DNA of 7,885 bases from Firmicutes bacterium UBA6132 (GCA_002435835.1 DIVM01000251.1:1-7885); one strand, 5' to 3'; shown: positions 1 through 7,026, numbered from the stretch's first letter. The notes: generated by a model from the letters alone, not told the origin. A program made the numbers and translations.

Positions 1-368
1 ACTGCCTTATCCAATGCTTTAATTTGATGGGCACAAGAAATTATTAAACCAATAGCATGTTCTGCAACTGATAAAGCATTAGCTGTTGGAGTAATTGTTA
101 CATAAATTCCTTTTTCAGTACAATAATCAACATCAATATTATCCGTACCTACACCAAATCTGCTTATAACCTTTAATTTTGGAGCTGCATCAATTACTTC
201 TTTAGGATATGGCCCAGTACGTACAAGAAGAGCATCCGCATCCTTTACTAATTCCTTATAAACTTCGACATCTTCTACACCAGGTCCTACAATAACTTCA
301 TATCCCTTGTCTCTTAAGAACTGTTTACCTTTTTCTGTTATGTCTTGTGGAATTACTACTTTAAACAT
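1..368 (-). CDS. D-2-hydroxyacid dehydrogenase, phosphoglycerate dehydrogenase-like (N-terminal part, cut by window edge)
   Basis: The first 122 codons of an NAD-dependent D-2-hydroxyacid dehydrogenase are visible; the rest lies left of the window. The reading starts MFKVVIPQDITEKGK and has the family's substrate-domain landmarks: an LLVRTGPYP stretch (residues 48-55), then VISRFGVGTDNIDVDYC (67-83), and SVAEHAIGLI (100-109), which leads into the nucleotide-binding domain. The Rossmann glycine motif and the catalytic Arg/Glu/His are not in view. The closest well-known relatives are SerA-type 3-phosphoglycerate dehydrogenases (first step of serine synthesis), but glycerate, lactate and other 2-hydroxyacid dehydrogenases share this N-terminus, so the substrate is left open. 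The ATG at 368-366 is preceded by an AAGGAGA site at good spacing. A 430-base spacer separates it from coaX, and the coaX terminator suggests it is transcribed separately. Confidence 0.9.
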   Translation of the reverse strand, partial: MFKVVIPQDITEKGKQFLRDKGYEVIVGPGVEDVEVYKELVKDADALLVRTGPYPKEVIDAAPKLKVISRFGVGTDNIDVDYCTEKGIYVTITPTANALSVAEHAIGLIISCAHQIKALDKA

Positions 369-460
369 TGTAATTTCTCCTTTTAATAATATTTTCCCGT
401 TTTCAGAGATTGTTTTTTTAAATGGATATATATTAAAAATCATTACCTCTTGAAAATTTC

Positions 461-501
461 TATTAAGAAGATATTGATTAAAATATTATAACTTCTTAAT
501 A
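461..501. repeat. Inverted repeat in the probable leader of the dehydrogenase gene
   Basis: Ten-base arms TATTAAGAAG (461-470) and CTTCTTAATA (492-501) are exact reverse complements around a 21-base middle. ATATT at 471-475 can also pair with AATAT at 482-486, making a longer imperfect hairpin. It lies about 90 bases upstream of the dehydrogenase start and downstream of the candidate promoter at 529-557, so it would fold in the RNA leader. It has no T-run suited to an intrinsic terminator. It could be an operator, a leader hairpin, or chance in AT-rich DNA. Confidence 0.4.
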
Positions 502-528
502 ATTAATTTAGTTAACGATTTCATAATT

Positions 529-557
529 ATTATAAAATATCTTGAGGCGAATGTATA
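529..557 (-). promoter_or_regulatory. Candidate vegetative promoter for the dehydrogenase gene
   Basis: Read on the minus strand, TATACA (557-552) and TATAAT (534-529) are separated by 17 bases. The -10 box is perfect and the -35 box matches TTGACA at four of six positions. It would give a leader of roughly 155 bases. In such AT-rich DNA perfect -10 boxes are common: another TATAAT sits at 490-485 with only a weak -35 partner. Confidence 0.35.
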
Positions 558-734
558 TTATCAATAAATACTTCTATTGTTAATATAAAAGTTAATTATT
601 TTTTCCACAAAAAAGAAGCTTTATCAATTTATTTAGAGTCTTACTATTTTAAAGTTATAATAACAGCCTCGTAATAGCACATACACTAAAAATAACTTCT
701 TTTGAAATCATTATTTAGTTTTTTGCATAAAATG

Positions 735-780
735 AGGACTGTCTATAATAGAAATTTAGTTTCTATTTTCGGACAGTCCT
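735..780 (-). terminator. Hairpin terminator downstream of coaX
   Basis: AGGACTGTC (735-743) and GACAGTCCT (772-780) are exact complements. Nested inside, AATAGAAA (747-754) pairs with TTTCTATT (760-767) around a 5-base loop, giving a two-storey hairpin. It starts 18 bases past the coaX stop. On the minus strand the tail reads CATTTTATGC and then more A/T, which is only moderately U-rich. The plus-strand tail is also T-rich, but no plus-strand gene precedes it. Confidence 0.6.
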
Positions 781-798
781 TCTTTATGTTTAATATAT

Positions 799-1566
799 TT
801 ATAAATTTTTTTCGTAAATTATTTTTAATCCTTTTAATAAAAGTTGAGGGTCGTAAACATCTATTACTGATGTTTCATCAGAAATGAGTCTTCCTAAACC
901 TCCTGTGGCAATAACTTTCATATCTTCTCTGCCAAACTCTTCTTTCATTTTTTTAACTATATATTCCACTTGTCCAATATATCCGTAAACAAGCCCTGCC
1001 TGCATGCTACTTATAGTGTTTTTCGCAAGTATGGAAGATGGCTTTTTAATTTCTATTTTAGGAAGCTGTGCAGTTCGGCTCCACAAAGCATCTGCTGAAA
1101 TTTGTATACCCGGAGATGTCACTCCATATTTAAATTCACCATTTTCATTAACTATATCATAAGTAGTTGCAGTACCAAAATCTATTACAATTAATGGTCC
1201 ACCGTATTGTTCATATGCTGCAACTATATCAACTATTCTATCAGCACCGACCTGCCTTGGATTATCACTGCTTAACATAATGCCTGTTTTAATTCCAGGT
1301 CCTACTATTAAAGGGTTTATGTTAAAATATTTTTTCAAAGCATTTTCAAATGAATGCATAACATTTGGAACAACTGAAGAAACAATAGCACCAACTATTT
1401 CTTTATGGTCTATATTACTGTATATTAATAAATTCATTATGAATACGCCGTATTCGTCCGATGTTTTATCGCTTCTTGTAACCATTCGCCAGCTGCCCAT
1501 GAGTTCATCTTCTTTATAAACTCCTACGACAGTGTTTGTATTGCCAATGTCAACAACTAAAATCAT
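799..1566 (-). CDS. coaX: Type III pantothenate kinase
   Basis: CoaX phosphorylates pantothenate with ATP to give 4'-phosphopantothenate, the first step of coenzyme A synthesis; it acts in the cytosol, normally as a dimer that needs a monovalent cation. The 255-residue length is normal for the family. Visible motifs are the N-terminal phosphate loop DIGNTNTV (6-13, with Asp6), GADR (107-110, catalytic Asp109), IDFGTATTYD (128-137, with the cation-site Asp129), GVTSPGIQIS (148-157), ATGGLG (220-225), and the C-terminal DPQLLLKGLKIIYEKN typical of Firmicute CoaX. The ATG at 1566-1564 follows an AGGAGG site about 5 bases upstream, which fixes the start. A hairpin follows the stop and a 189-base gap separates it from the CYTH gene, so it is probably monocistronic. 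Nothing is missing from the active site. Confidence 0.97.
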   Translation of the reverse strand: MILVVDIGNTNTVVGVYKEDELMGSWRMVTRSDKTSDEYGVFIMNLLIYSNIDHKEIVGAIVSSVVPNVMHSFENALKKYFNINPLIVGPGIKTGIMLSSDNPRQVGADRIVDIVAAYEQYGGPLIVIDFGTATTYDIVNENGEFKYGVTSPGIQISADALWSRTAQLPKIEIKKPSSILAKNTISSMQAGLVYGYIGQVEYIVKKMKEEFGREDMKVIATGGLGRLISDETSVIDVYDPQLLLKGLKIIYEKNL

Positions 1567-1616
1567 GATTCCTCCTAAGTTTCAAGAAAATTTCAATTTT
1601 TCTTATTATTCCGTTT

Positions 1617-1646
1617 ATTATATTATTTTATATTAAAATTAAACAA
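1617..1646 (-). promoter_or_regulatory. Candidate promoter for coaX
   Basis: On the minus strand TTGTTT (1646-1641) and a perfect TATAAT (1622-1617) are 18 bases apart, about 50 bases upstream of the coaX ATG. A rival lies further up: TTGCAG (1712-1707) and TATAAT (1690-1685) with a 16-base spacer. Either could be real and sequence alone does not choose. A 7-base inverted repeat, AAGAAAA (1584-1590) with TTTTCTT (1598-1604), lies in the leader just above the ribosome binding site. Confidence 0.3.
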
Positions 1647-1755
1647 TTATTTAACAAATTAATTATTACAAAATTAATCACGATATTATAACATATAAAA
1701 TATAAACTGCAAATGAATTTCTTTTCTAATTTTGCTTTAACTTTAATATTTTAAT

Positions 1756-2286
1756 TTATGCTTTTCTTAATTCTGCAATGGATTTTGAAGTAATTTGTGT
1801 ACGATCTAAATTTAGTAACTTTATTGCTTTCTCAAGATCTTCTTCTGAAGACATTTCTATTTCAAGATATGGTTTTGGATATGTTTCTTTATCCCATGTA
1901 TCTATTTCAAACATAATATTGTCATATAAAAATGATTTTCTGTGTTTAAAGCCCGGTCTTTTTTTCTTATATCCTAATATTTCAAGTATTTTAGTGGTTT
2001 CTTCAACATTTGAAATTTCTGTTTCAATTTCTTCATTAACTCTTAATTTATCCCTACTAATGCTTTTTTTAAATGTCATAGTGTTTTTTGTTTCACCATT
2101 TAAAAGATTTTTTGTAATTCTAATTCTTAAATATCCATTCAAATTTTTTTTAAGTATACTGTCTTCTGAATCAAATCTGATATTTATTTGTTCTTCATCT
2201 TTTATTAGAATTGCACCAATACTTTTAAGTTTATTTTCTATATCATGTTTATCTATATTAAGTACTTTAACTTCTTTTTCCCTCAT
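1756..2286 (-). CDS. CYTH-domain protein (CyaB/thiamine triphosphatase-like)
   Basis: This is a complete 176-residue single-domain CYTH protein. CYTH proteins form a beta-barrel tunnel of charged side chains that binds triphosphate groups with Mg or Mn; known members hydrolyse inorganic or thiamine triphosphate or act as class IV adenylate cyclases. The ExExK signature is at the N-terminus (EKEVK, Glu3, Glu5, Lys7). Then come the basic strand YLRIRI (52-57), TMTFKK (69-74), the acidic strand EEIETE (85-90), RKSFLYDNIMFEIDTW (116-131), and PYLEIEM (139-145). All expected charged strands are present, so it is probably active; the substrate cannot be told. The ATG at 2286-2284 has a GGAGG site 5 bases upstream. 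It has its own extended -10 promoter, and no hairpin terminator is visible before coaX, so some readthrough into coaX is possible. Confidence 0.9.
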   Translation of the reverse strand: MREKEVKVLNIDKHDIENKLKSIGAILIKDEEQINIRFDSEDSILKKNLNGYLRIRITKNLLNGETKNTMTFKKSISRDKLRVNEEIETEISNVEETTKILEILGYKKKRPGFKHRKSFLYDNIMFEIDTWDKETYPKPYLEIEMSSEEDLEKAIKLLNLDRTQITSKSIAELRKA

Positions 2287-2315
2287 TTTATCCTCCGTGA
2301 GAATTGAATATCTAT

Positions 2316-2324
2316 ATTATACCA
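2316..2324 (-). promoter_or_regulatory. Extended -10 promoter for the CYTH gene
   Basis: On the minus strand TGGTATAAT (2324-2316) is a perfect TATAAT with a TGn extension, placing transcription start roughly 20-25 bases upstream of the ATG. The nearest TTGATA is only 12 bases upstream, too close for a -35 box, which fits an extended -10 promoter that needs little -35 contact. Confidence 0.5.
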
Positions 2325-2354
2325 TAAATTTAATATCAAACTACAAATTTTATT

Positions 2355-2464
2355 TAAATCTGAAAGATTTATACAAAAATAGTTGCTATGCAACTCCCGC
2401 TATGGGGACCTATGTCCCCCTTCGGCGTAAAAATGCTTATCGGCAAGGACGTCCCGTCCTTTGC
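2355..2464. repeat. GC-rich cluster of short hairpins (probable dispersed repeat or structured RNA)
   Basis: Bases 2381-2470 contain 48 G/C out of 90 by my count, in a window that is otherwise strongly AT-rich. The stretch is packed with short perfect hairpins: TAAATCT/AGATTTA (2355-2371, loop GAA), AGTTGC/GCAACT (2381-2395, loop TAT), GGGGAC/GTCCCC (2404-2419, loop CTAT), and AAGGAC/GTCCTT (2445-2461, loop GTCCC, extendable with a one-base bulge to GC at both ends). A weaker GCGT/ATGC hairpin lies between the last two (2425-2436). CTATG recurs at 2386, 2400 and 2410. CCC at 2396-2398 could also pair with GGG at 2404-2406, competing with the larger hairpin. Both strands have short open readings here, but none has a convincing ribosome binding site. 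Its position between gene ends and its composition suggest an inserted repeat; a small RNA is an alternative. Confidence 0.6.
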
Positions 2465-2472
2465 AATCCTCA

Positions 2473-2517
2473 TTTTTTTATATAATAGGAAGAAAACTTT
2501 CCTATTATATAAAAAAA
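2473..2517. repeat. Perfect 19-bp inverted repeat, bidirectional terminator-like
   Basis: Bases 2473-2491 and 2499-2517 are exact reverse complements around a 7-base loop (2492-2498). Each arm has a run of seven T or A at the outer edge, then alternating TATATAAT, then AGGAA at the loop side. The hairpin is long but AT-rich. Its right-hand A-run (2511-2517) is also the T-run of the spoVR terminator when read on the minus strand, so the two structures overlap. It directly adjoins the GC-rich hairpin cluster and may be the end of the same element. Confidence 0.75.
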
Positions 2518-2548
2518 CAATGGGTTATCATCTGACAGCCCATTGTTT
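2511..2548 (-). terminator. Rho-independent terminator of the prkA-yhbH-spoVR operon
   Basis: On the minus strand AAACAATGGG (2548-2539) pairs exactly with CCCATTGTTT (2524-2515). Two more pairs toward the loop, one of them G-T, leave about 10 unpaired bases. The second arm runs straight into a T-run: read on the minus strand, 2517-2511 is seven T. It begins 6 bases after the spoVR stop. This is a strong textbook intrinsic terminator and marks the end of the operon. Confidence 0.9.
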
Positions 2549-2554
2549 AATTAA

Positions 2555-3922
2555 TTATAAATATCTAATTTTTCTTCCTTCATCACAAACAATTGTTATA
2601 TCCTTATTTTCACGCTTTGTTTTTAATAAAACTTTATGTCCCCACAAATCATATACACTTTTTAATGTTTCCTCTGCATATGATGCTTGTAATTCTCTAC
2701 CGTCATATACATGTTCTATGGTCAAAGTTTTATCTTTTCTTGACATATCTATTACTCTGATGTATGGAATTGACCCCATACCTGCAGTATCTGCTATAGT
2801 ATTTCTAATTTCTTTCCAACCGTCATCATCAGCTACTTCACTTATTATATAATCAGATCCTTTTTTAACATATTCAAATAAATTGAGCTTTTTACAAAGA
2901 TCATATGTTAAATATCTTCTTATAAATGATGCATCCCTATCAAATTCCCTTATTTCAAATATTCTTTCTTCCCCATATCTTTCTGCTTGGTCTTTTAATA
3001 TTTCAAAGCCCAGATGATAAGGATTTAAGTTTCCTAATAAAGGTCTAACTACATCATTATGTCGTTTAATAAATTCAAGATGAAGTGAAGTAGGTAAATC
3101 TAATTTTTTAAGTATGTTGTAATGCCAGTAACTAGCCCAGCCTTCATTCATTATTTTTGTTTCAATTTGAGGCAAGAAATATTCTGATTCTCTTCTTACT
3201 ACCTCCAGTATATTTTTCTGCCATTCTTCAAGGTCCCCATATTTTATAATAAAGTATAACAAATCATCCTCGGGACTTAAAGGAATTTTACTTAAGTCAG
3301 GAGGAGTAATTGTTTTTCTTGGCTCTAAAATACTGTAATGTGAACTGTTTTCTTTATAGCTCTGTAGTATTTCATTTCTTAAATCTTCATCATCTTTTCT
3401 TTTTTGACCAACTGACCTTGAAATTTGATACCTAATTGAATGAGCTGCATTGAGCATTTTTTCAACATTTTCATAGCCTATGCTGGGATCATCAATACAA
3501 TTTTTGACAATAGTACCATCTGTTTTAAACATTTCAAGTGTATATGATGCATCCGTACCTTCTTTAAATAACCTATTGTTTTTAAAAAAGTCATTGTGAC
3601 CATAAACATGAGCTATTGTAAGTATTTGCAAAAGTAAAGTATTATCCTTCATTAAATATGCAACGCATGGATCAGAGTTTATAACCATTTCATAAGGAAG
3701 ACCTGTTAAATTGTATTGATATAATGTTTTTAACTTTTCATATGATTTTCCAAAACTCCAGTGCGGATATCTCGAAGGCATACCAATATAAGCTTCATAT
3801 CCAATCATTTCATTATAGTTAATAATTTCAAATTCTTGTGGATAATAGTCAAGGCCACATTCTTTTACAATTTTTTCTATTTTCAAGTTCCAATTTTCAA
3901 GATCATTTAATGTATAGTCCAT
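2555..3922 (-). CDS. spoVR: SpoVR family protein
   Basis: SpoVR (YcgB in E. coli) is a conserved cytosolic protein of unknown biochemical activity. In Bacillus subtilis it is needed for normal spore cortex formation, and it is also found in non-sporulating bacteria. The 455-residue length is close to the family norm. Conserved blocks seen: IGMPSRYPHWSFGK (46-59), LPYEMVINSDPCVAYLM (75-91), AHVYGHNDFFKNN (104-116, with His105 and His109), MNEGWASYWHY (258-268), NPYHLGFEILKD (300-311) and EFDRDASFIRRYLT (326-339). The C-terminal beta-rich part (about 385-455) is also intact. No signal peptide or membrane segment is seen. The ATG at 3922-3920 has an AAGGAAGG site lying inside the end of yhbH, 4 bases separating stop and start, so translation is probably coupled. 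A strong terminator follows. Identity is sure; function is not. Confidence 0.96.
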   Translation of the reverse strand: MDYTLNDLENWNLKIEKIVKECGLDYYPQEFEIINYNEMIGYEAYIGMPSRYPHWSFGKSYEKLKTLYQYNLTGLPYEMVINSDPCVAYLMKDNTLLLQILTIAHVYGHNDFFKNNRLFKEGTDASYTLEMFKTDGTIVKNCIDDPSIGYENVEKMLNAAHSIRYQISRSVGQKRKDDEDLRNEILQSYKENSSHYSILEPRKTITPPDLSKIPLSPEDDLLYFIIKYGDLEEWQKNILEVVRRESEYFLPQIETKIMNEGWASYWHYNILKKLDLPTSLHLEFIKRHNDVVRPLLGNLNPYHLGFEILKDQAERYGEERIFEIREFDRDASFIRRYLTYDLCKKLNLFEYVKKGSDYIISEVADDDGWKEIRNTIADTAGMGSIPYIRVIDMSRKDKTLTIEHVYDGRELQASYAEETLKSVYDLWGHKVLLKTKRENKDITIVCDEGRKIRYL

Positions 3923-3926
3923 ACTA

Positions 3927-5099
3927 TCAGCCTTCCTTCTTTATATCCATTTTTAAAATATTTTTAAATGTAGGCCACACCTCTTCCTGTTTACCTATAG
4001 TGCCGATGGCGAAATTTTTCTTATGTACTCTTTCAATATACTTTTTCTTTATTGTACTTGAGTAAGAACTTGACATTACTTCTATATAACCAAACATATT
4101 ACAAATATCTGATAGTTCAGTAGCCATTTTTACAGCTTTGTCATCATCCTCTCCCCAGTTATCTCCGTCAGAAGCATGAAAAGCATAAATGTTCCAAATA
4201 TCTGGATTGTATCTTTGCTCAATAACATCAAGAGCTAATTTATAACCGCTCGAAATATAAGTACCACCTGATTCAACTTTATGGAAAAATTCTTGTTCTG
4301 TAACTAATTTTCCAACTGTTGAGTGAGCAATAAATACAACTTCAACATTTAAATATTTCATTCTCACAAAGTGATACATTAAAAAGAAAAATGATCTTGC
4401 TAAATATTTCCTTGTTTGATCCATGGAACCAGATGTGTCCATAATACAAATTATAACCGCATTTGATTCTTTCTTTTTTGTCTCTTTAATTCTGTGATAT
4501 CTAATATCCTCTTCTTTAAATGGAAATCGTCCTATTTCTTCATCAATATTTTCTTCTTTTAAAACTTTTTTCATAGCTTGCTTTCTTTTTAATTTTTCAA
4601 CAACAGTTTTCTTTTTTGCAAGTCTTGGTGGGATTCCATTTCTTTGATATCCAGATTTTTTTCTTGAATGATCTGTTAAAACTTCAGAAAATTTCTTTTT
4701 ATCCAAGTTTGGCAAATTTAAATCTTCAAACAAATATTGAATTATTTCATCAATGGTAAGTTCAGTTTCATAAATGTCTTCGCCTTCGTCATTTCCAGCT
4801 CCACTGCCATTACCCTTACCTTTATCTGATTTGTCCGAACCTACTTTATCCCCTCTTTTTTCAGTTCCTTCTCCGCTGCCCGAACCTTTTTGATTTTTAC
4901 CATATATGAACTGATATTCCTTTAAACCTTTAATAGGAATTTTAACTTTTTTATTTTTGCTTTCCCCTATGATACCTTCTTCTGATAATATACCGGGAAG
5001 ATTTTTTTTAATTGATTCTTCAACTAACTGCTTATGCCTTCTTCTGTCTTCCGCAGCTCTATCATGATCAATAGGGTTGTATTCTCTGAAAATTGCCAT
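3927..5099 (-). CDS. yhbH: YhbH/YeaH family protein with von Willebrand A-like domain (DUF444)
   Basis: This 390-residue protein matches the YhbH/YeaH family (DUF444), which is encoded next to PrkA in many bacteria. The N-terminus ([27 protein letters not shown], from residue 4) is the family signature, rich in charged residues. Residues about 68-107 form a Gly/Ser/Lys/Asp-rich disordered linker. The C-terminal half is a von Willebrand A-like fold: [12 protein letters not shown] (216-227) holds the DxSxS metal site (Asp221, Ser223, Ser225), GGTYISSG (278-285) supplies the likely metal-site Thr280, and HASDGDNW (308-315) the later acidic site. The full metal site suggests binding of a divalent cation and a protein partner, plausibly the PrkA ATPase or its client; that is inference. 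The ATG at 5099-5097 has a GGAAGGA site inside prkA, 4 bases past the prkA stop. It was once annotated as a sporulation protein in Bacillus; molecular role unknown. Confidence 0.95.
   Translation of the reverse strand: MAIFREYNPIDHDRAAEDRRRHKQLVEESIKKNLPGILSEEGIIGESKNKKVKIPIKGLKEYQFIYGKNQKGSGSGEGTEKRGDKVGSDKSDKGKGNGSGAGNDEGEDIYETELTIDEIIQYLFEDLNLPNLDKKKFSEVLTDHSRKKSGYQRNGIPPRLAKKKTVVEKLKRKQAMKKVLKEENIDEEIGRFPFKEEDIRYHRIKETKKKESNAVIICIMDTSGSMDQTRKYLARSFFFLMYHFVRMKYLNVEVVFIAHSTVGKLVTEQEFFHKVESGGTYISSGYKLALDVIEQRYNPDIWNIYAFHASDGDNWGEDDDKAVKMATELSDICNMFGYIEVMSSSYSSTIKKKYIERVHKKNFAIGTIGKQEEVWPTFKNILKMDIKKEG
3931..3938 (-). promoter_or_regulatory. Ribosome binding site of spoVR inside yhbH
   Basis: AAGGAAGG on the minus strand sits in the last codons of yhbH, 8 bases before the spoVR ATG. 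It decides the spoVR start and shows that the two genes are read from one message, with ribosomes ending yhbH beside the next start. Confidence 0.7.
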
Positions 5100-5103
5100 A
5101 ATA

Positions 5104-7026
5104 TCAATCCTTCCATAAATTATTGGCAGCGTATTTAAGAATTACATCACAACAATGATCGCAATAGCCATTAGCCTTCAATTCTTTTACCATTGTATTA
5201 TATTTTTCGTCCTGGTCCTTATCCCTAACTTTTGTTTTTGTAATTATTCTTGATAACTCTCTAACTGATGTAGTCAATTTTTTCTCAACAGCATCTTTTA
5301 AAGGTTCATAACTGTTATAATCAATTTTATCGCCTTTTCTCATTAAATAGAACATATATGATGTAACATCAAGTCTAAATCCTTTTGCTGAACTTTCAGA
5401 AACACCGATGTGCTCTTCAATTGATCGCATAAATTTTTCATCTGCATCAAGAAGTTCACCTGTGGACTGATCTTTTAATTTAGTTTTATTAACGTATGCT
5501 TCCGCATGATCTAAGTAATTGTTAAACAAACTTTCAGCCTGCTCTTTATAGCTGTGAATAAATGCTTTAGTAATTTCTTTTTCAAGTGTTTTATTATATT
5601 CTTTTCTAATAACATCCTGTAAAAATGTTATATATCTTTTCTTATCATCTTCGTTTATATCAAGTTCTTTTACAGCTTTAATTAAACTTTCCATTACACT
5701 TAATGGATTTATACAGCTATTATCTGAATTAGTTAATGCATTGTCTATAGATTTGATAATAAATCTTGTAGATACTCCAGATAATCCTTCCCTTTGGCCT
5801 GCTTCTTCTTTTAACTCCATAATGTCAATTTTCTTAGTTGTTCCTTTTTCAACTATTTCTTCGCCATTATATATTTTAAGTTTAGTAAGAGGGTCAACTT
5901 TAGAAGATGGTAAAATCCTTGTAAGAATAGCAAACATAGAAGCTATTTCAATTGTATGAGGTGCAATATGTGCATTAAAATTACTCTTATGCAAAATTTT
6001 CTCATAAATTTTTAATTCTTCATTTAATTCCATGCAATAAGGCACTTCAACTTTTACAATTCTATCCAATATAGCTTCATTTGTATGATCCGACTTAAAT
6101 TTATTCCACTCTGCTTCATTGGAGTGAGCAAGAATAATTCCGTCAAAATAAATCATAGAACCTTTTCCAGGTGAAGGTATGGATTTTTCTTGAGTTGCTG
6201 TAATAATTGTGTGAAGGTATTCAACATCATTTTTAAATACTTCTATAAATTCTACAATACCACGATTACCTACATCAAATGCTCCATTTAAAGACAAAGC
6301 ACGAGGGTCATCTTCAGAATATAAATCAAGTTTAGAAATATCCACACTACCTGTTAAAACTGAAGTATCTTGATTATTTGGGTCAACTGGAGGAACAACA
6401 CCTACCCCTTTTCTTGATCTAATTGAAAAGTCAGTTGAAACTACAGGGAATTTTTCATATTCACCATGATATTCTTCTCTTAACCTATATCTGCAAATAG
6501 GACATAAATCGCCTTCTATTTTTGCGCCTAATGCCTTTTCCATTTCAGGTCTTAAATGTTTCGGAATTAAGTGAAGAGGGTCTTCTCTCATAGGGCATCC
6601 TTTTAAAGCATAAATAGGTTCGCTTCCTTCTAAAGCAACTTTAAGAGCTTCAACTAAAGAAGATTTACCAGAACCTACAGGACCTACTAAATATAAAACC
6701 TGTCTTGCTTCTTCACCTTTCATAGCAGCAGCATTAAAATAATTAACAATTTTCATTATAGTTCTATCAATGCCGAAAAAATCATCTTTAAAAAATTCAT
6801 ACTTTCTTATAACTTCATTACCGTGTAACTTTTTAATTCTTGTATTATCTTCTGGTCTATAAACTTCAAATCCCTTTTCAACAATTAAATCATACATTCT
6901 TTTGTGAGATAATTTTGCAATATCAGGGTTCTTTTGTACAATTTCAAGATATTCTAAAAATGTACCCTCAAAATTGCTTTTTTTACGTCTCAGTTTATCT
7001 TTATCCAATAACTCATTAATATTCAT
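5104..7026 (-). CDS. prkA: PrkA family AAA+ ATPase (PrkA/YeaG)
   Basis: PrkA (YeaG in E. coli) was named a serine protein kinase. It has an AAA+ ATPase core, and later work on the Bacillus protein argues for Lon-like protease activity, so the activity is debated. The 640 residues match the family. Seen in order: N-terminal [16 protein letters not shown] (19-34) and SHKRMYDLI (40-48); [10 protein letters not shown] (78-87); Walker A GPVGSGKS (115-122); CPICRYRL (175-182) with a CxxC pair; [12 protein letters not shown] (254-265) as probable Walker [12 protein letters not shown] (297-307) as probable sensor; [11 protein letters not shown] (321-331); [12 protein letters not shown] (414-425); and a C-terminal PrkA domain ending in [17 protein letters not shown]. 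It is cytosolic with no membrane segment. The ATG at 7026-7024 follows a strong GGGAGGGG site. It is first in a three-gene operon; in Bacillus the homologue is expressed in the mother cell under sigma-E. I see no clear promoter box. Confidence 0.96.
   Translation of the reverse strand: MNINELLDKDKLRRKKSNFEGTFLEYLEIVQKNPDIAKLSHKRMYDLIVEKGFEVYRPEDNTRIKKLHGNEVIRKYEFFKDDFFGIDRTIMKIVNYFNAAAMKGEEARQVLYLVGPVGSGKSSLVEALKVALEGSEPIYALKGCPMREDPLHLIPKHLRPEMEKALGAKIEGDLCPICRYRLREEYHGEYEKFPVVSTDFSIRSRKGVGVVPPVDPNNQDTSVLTGSVDISKLDLYSEDDPRALSLNGAFDVGNRGIVEFIEVFKNDVEYLHTIITATQEKSIPSPGKGSMIYFDGIILAHSNEAEWNKFKSDHTNEAILDRIVKVEVPYCMELNEELKIYEKILHKSNFNAHIAPHTIEIASMFAILTRILPSSKVDPLTKLKIYNGEEIVEKGTTKKIDIMELKEEAGQREGLSGVSTRFIIKSIDNALTNSDNSCINPLSVMESLIKAVKELDINEDDKKRYITFLQDVIRKEYNKTLEKEITKAFIHSYKEQAESLFNNYLDHAEAYVNKTKLKDQSTGELLDADEKFMRSIEEHIGVSESSAKGFRLDVTSYMFYLMRKGDKIDYNSYEPLKDAVEKKLTTSVRELSRIITKTKVRDKDQDEKYNTMVKELKANGYCDHCCDVILKYAANNLWKD
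5108..5114 (-). promoter_or_regulatory. Ribosome binding site of yhbH inside prkA
   Basis: GGAAGGA on the minus strand lies in the final codons of prkA just before its TGA stop (5106-5104), 8 bases ahead of the yhbH ATG. It supports that start and the coupling of the two genes. Confidence 0.65.

Larger units (their letters stand above)
369..798. other. Intergenic spacer between coaX and the dehydrogenase gene
   Basis: No supported gene lies here. The spacer holds the hairpin terminator of coaX (735-780), a candidate promoter for the dehydrogenase (529-557), an inverted repeat in the putative leader (461-501), and the dehydrogenase ribosome binding site next to 368. The rest is very AT-rich and I see no further structure in it. 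A 61-codon plus-strand reading at 702-887 runs through the terminator into the 3' end of coaX and is not credible as a gene. Confidence 0.7.

Noticed and set aside
369..530. T-box or other amino-acid riboswitch upstream of the SerA-like gene
   Set aside because: I looked for the T-box core (AGGGTGG-type) and an antiterminator/terminator pair and found neither.
702..887. 61-codon plus-strand reading over the coaX terminator
   Set aside because: It is a low-complexity Phe/Leu-rich translation of AT-rich DNA that overlaps the terminator and the coaX 3' end, with no ribosome site.
2369..2473. 34-codon reading on the minus strand from ATG 2473 through the GC-rich element
   Set aside because: It has no ribosome binding site, starts inside a palindrome arm, and every part of it overlaps the hairpins. 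The openness is better explained by the repeat; noted because such repeats are often misannotated as small proteins.
1778..2485. 235-codon plus-strand reading antisense to the CYTH gene
   Set aside because: The CYTH protein on the minus strand has full family motifs. The plus-strand reading is Ser/Phe/Leu-rich, typical of antisense frames opposite Lys/Glu-rich genes.
2355..2517. CRISPR array
   Set aside because: The hairpins differ in sequence and spacing; there is no direct repeat of constant length with unique spacers and no cas gene.
2388..2852. 154-codon plus-strand reading from the GC-rich element into spoVR
   Set aside because: It runs antisense through the spoVR terminator and the 3' end of a certain gene, with no ribosome site and no recognisable domain.
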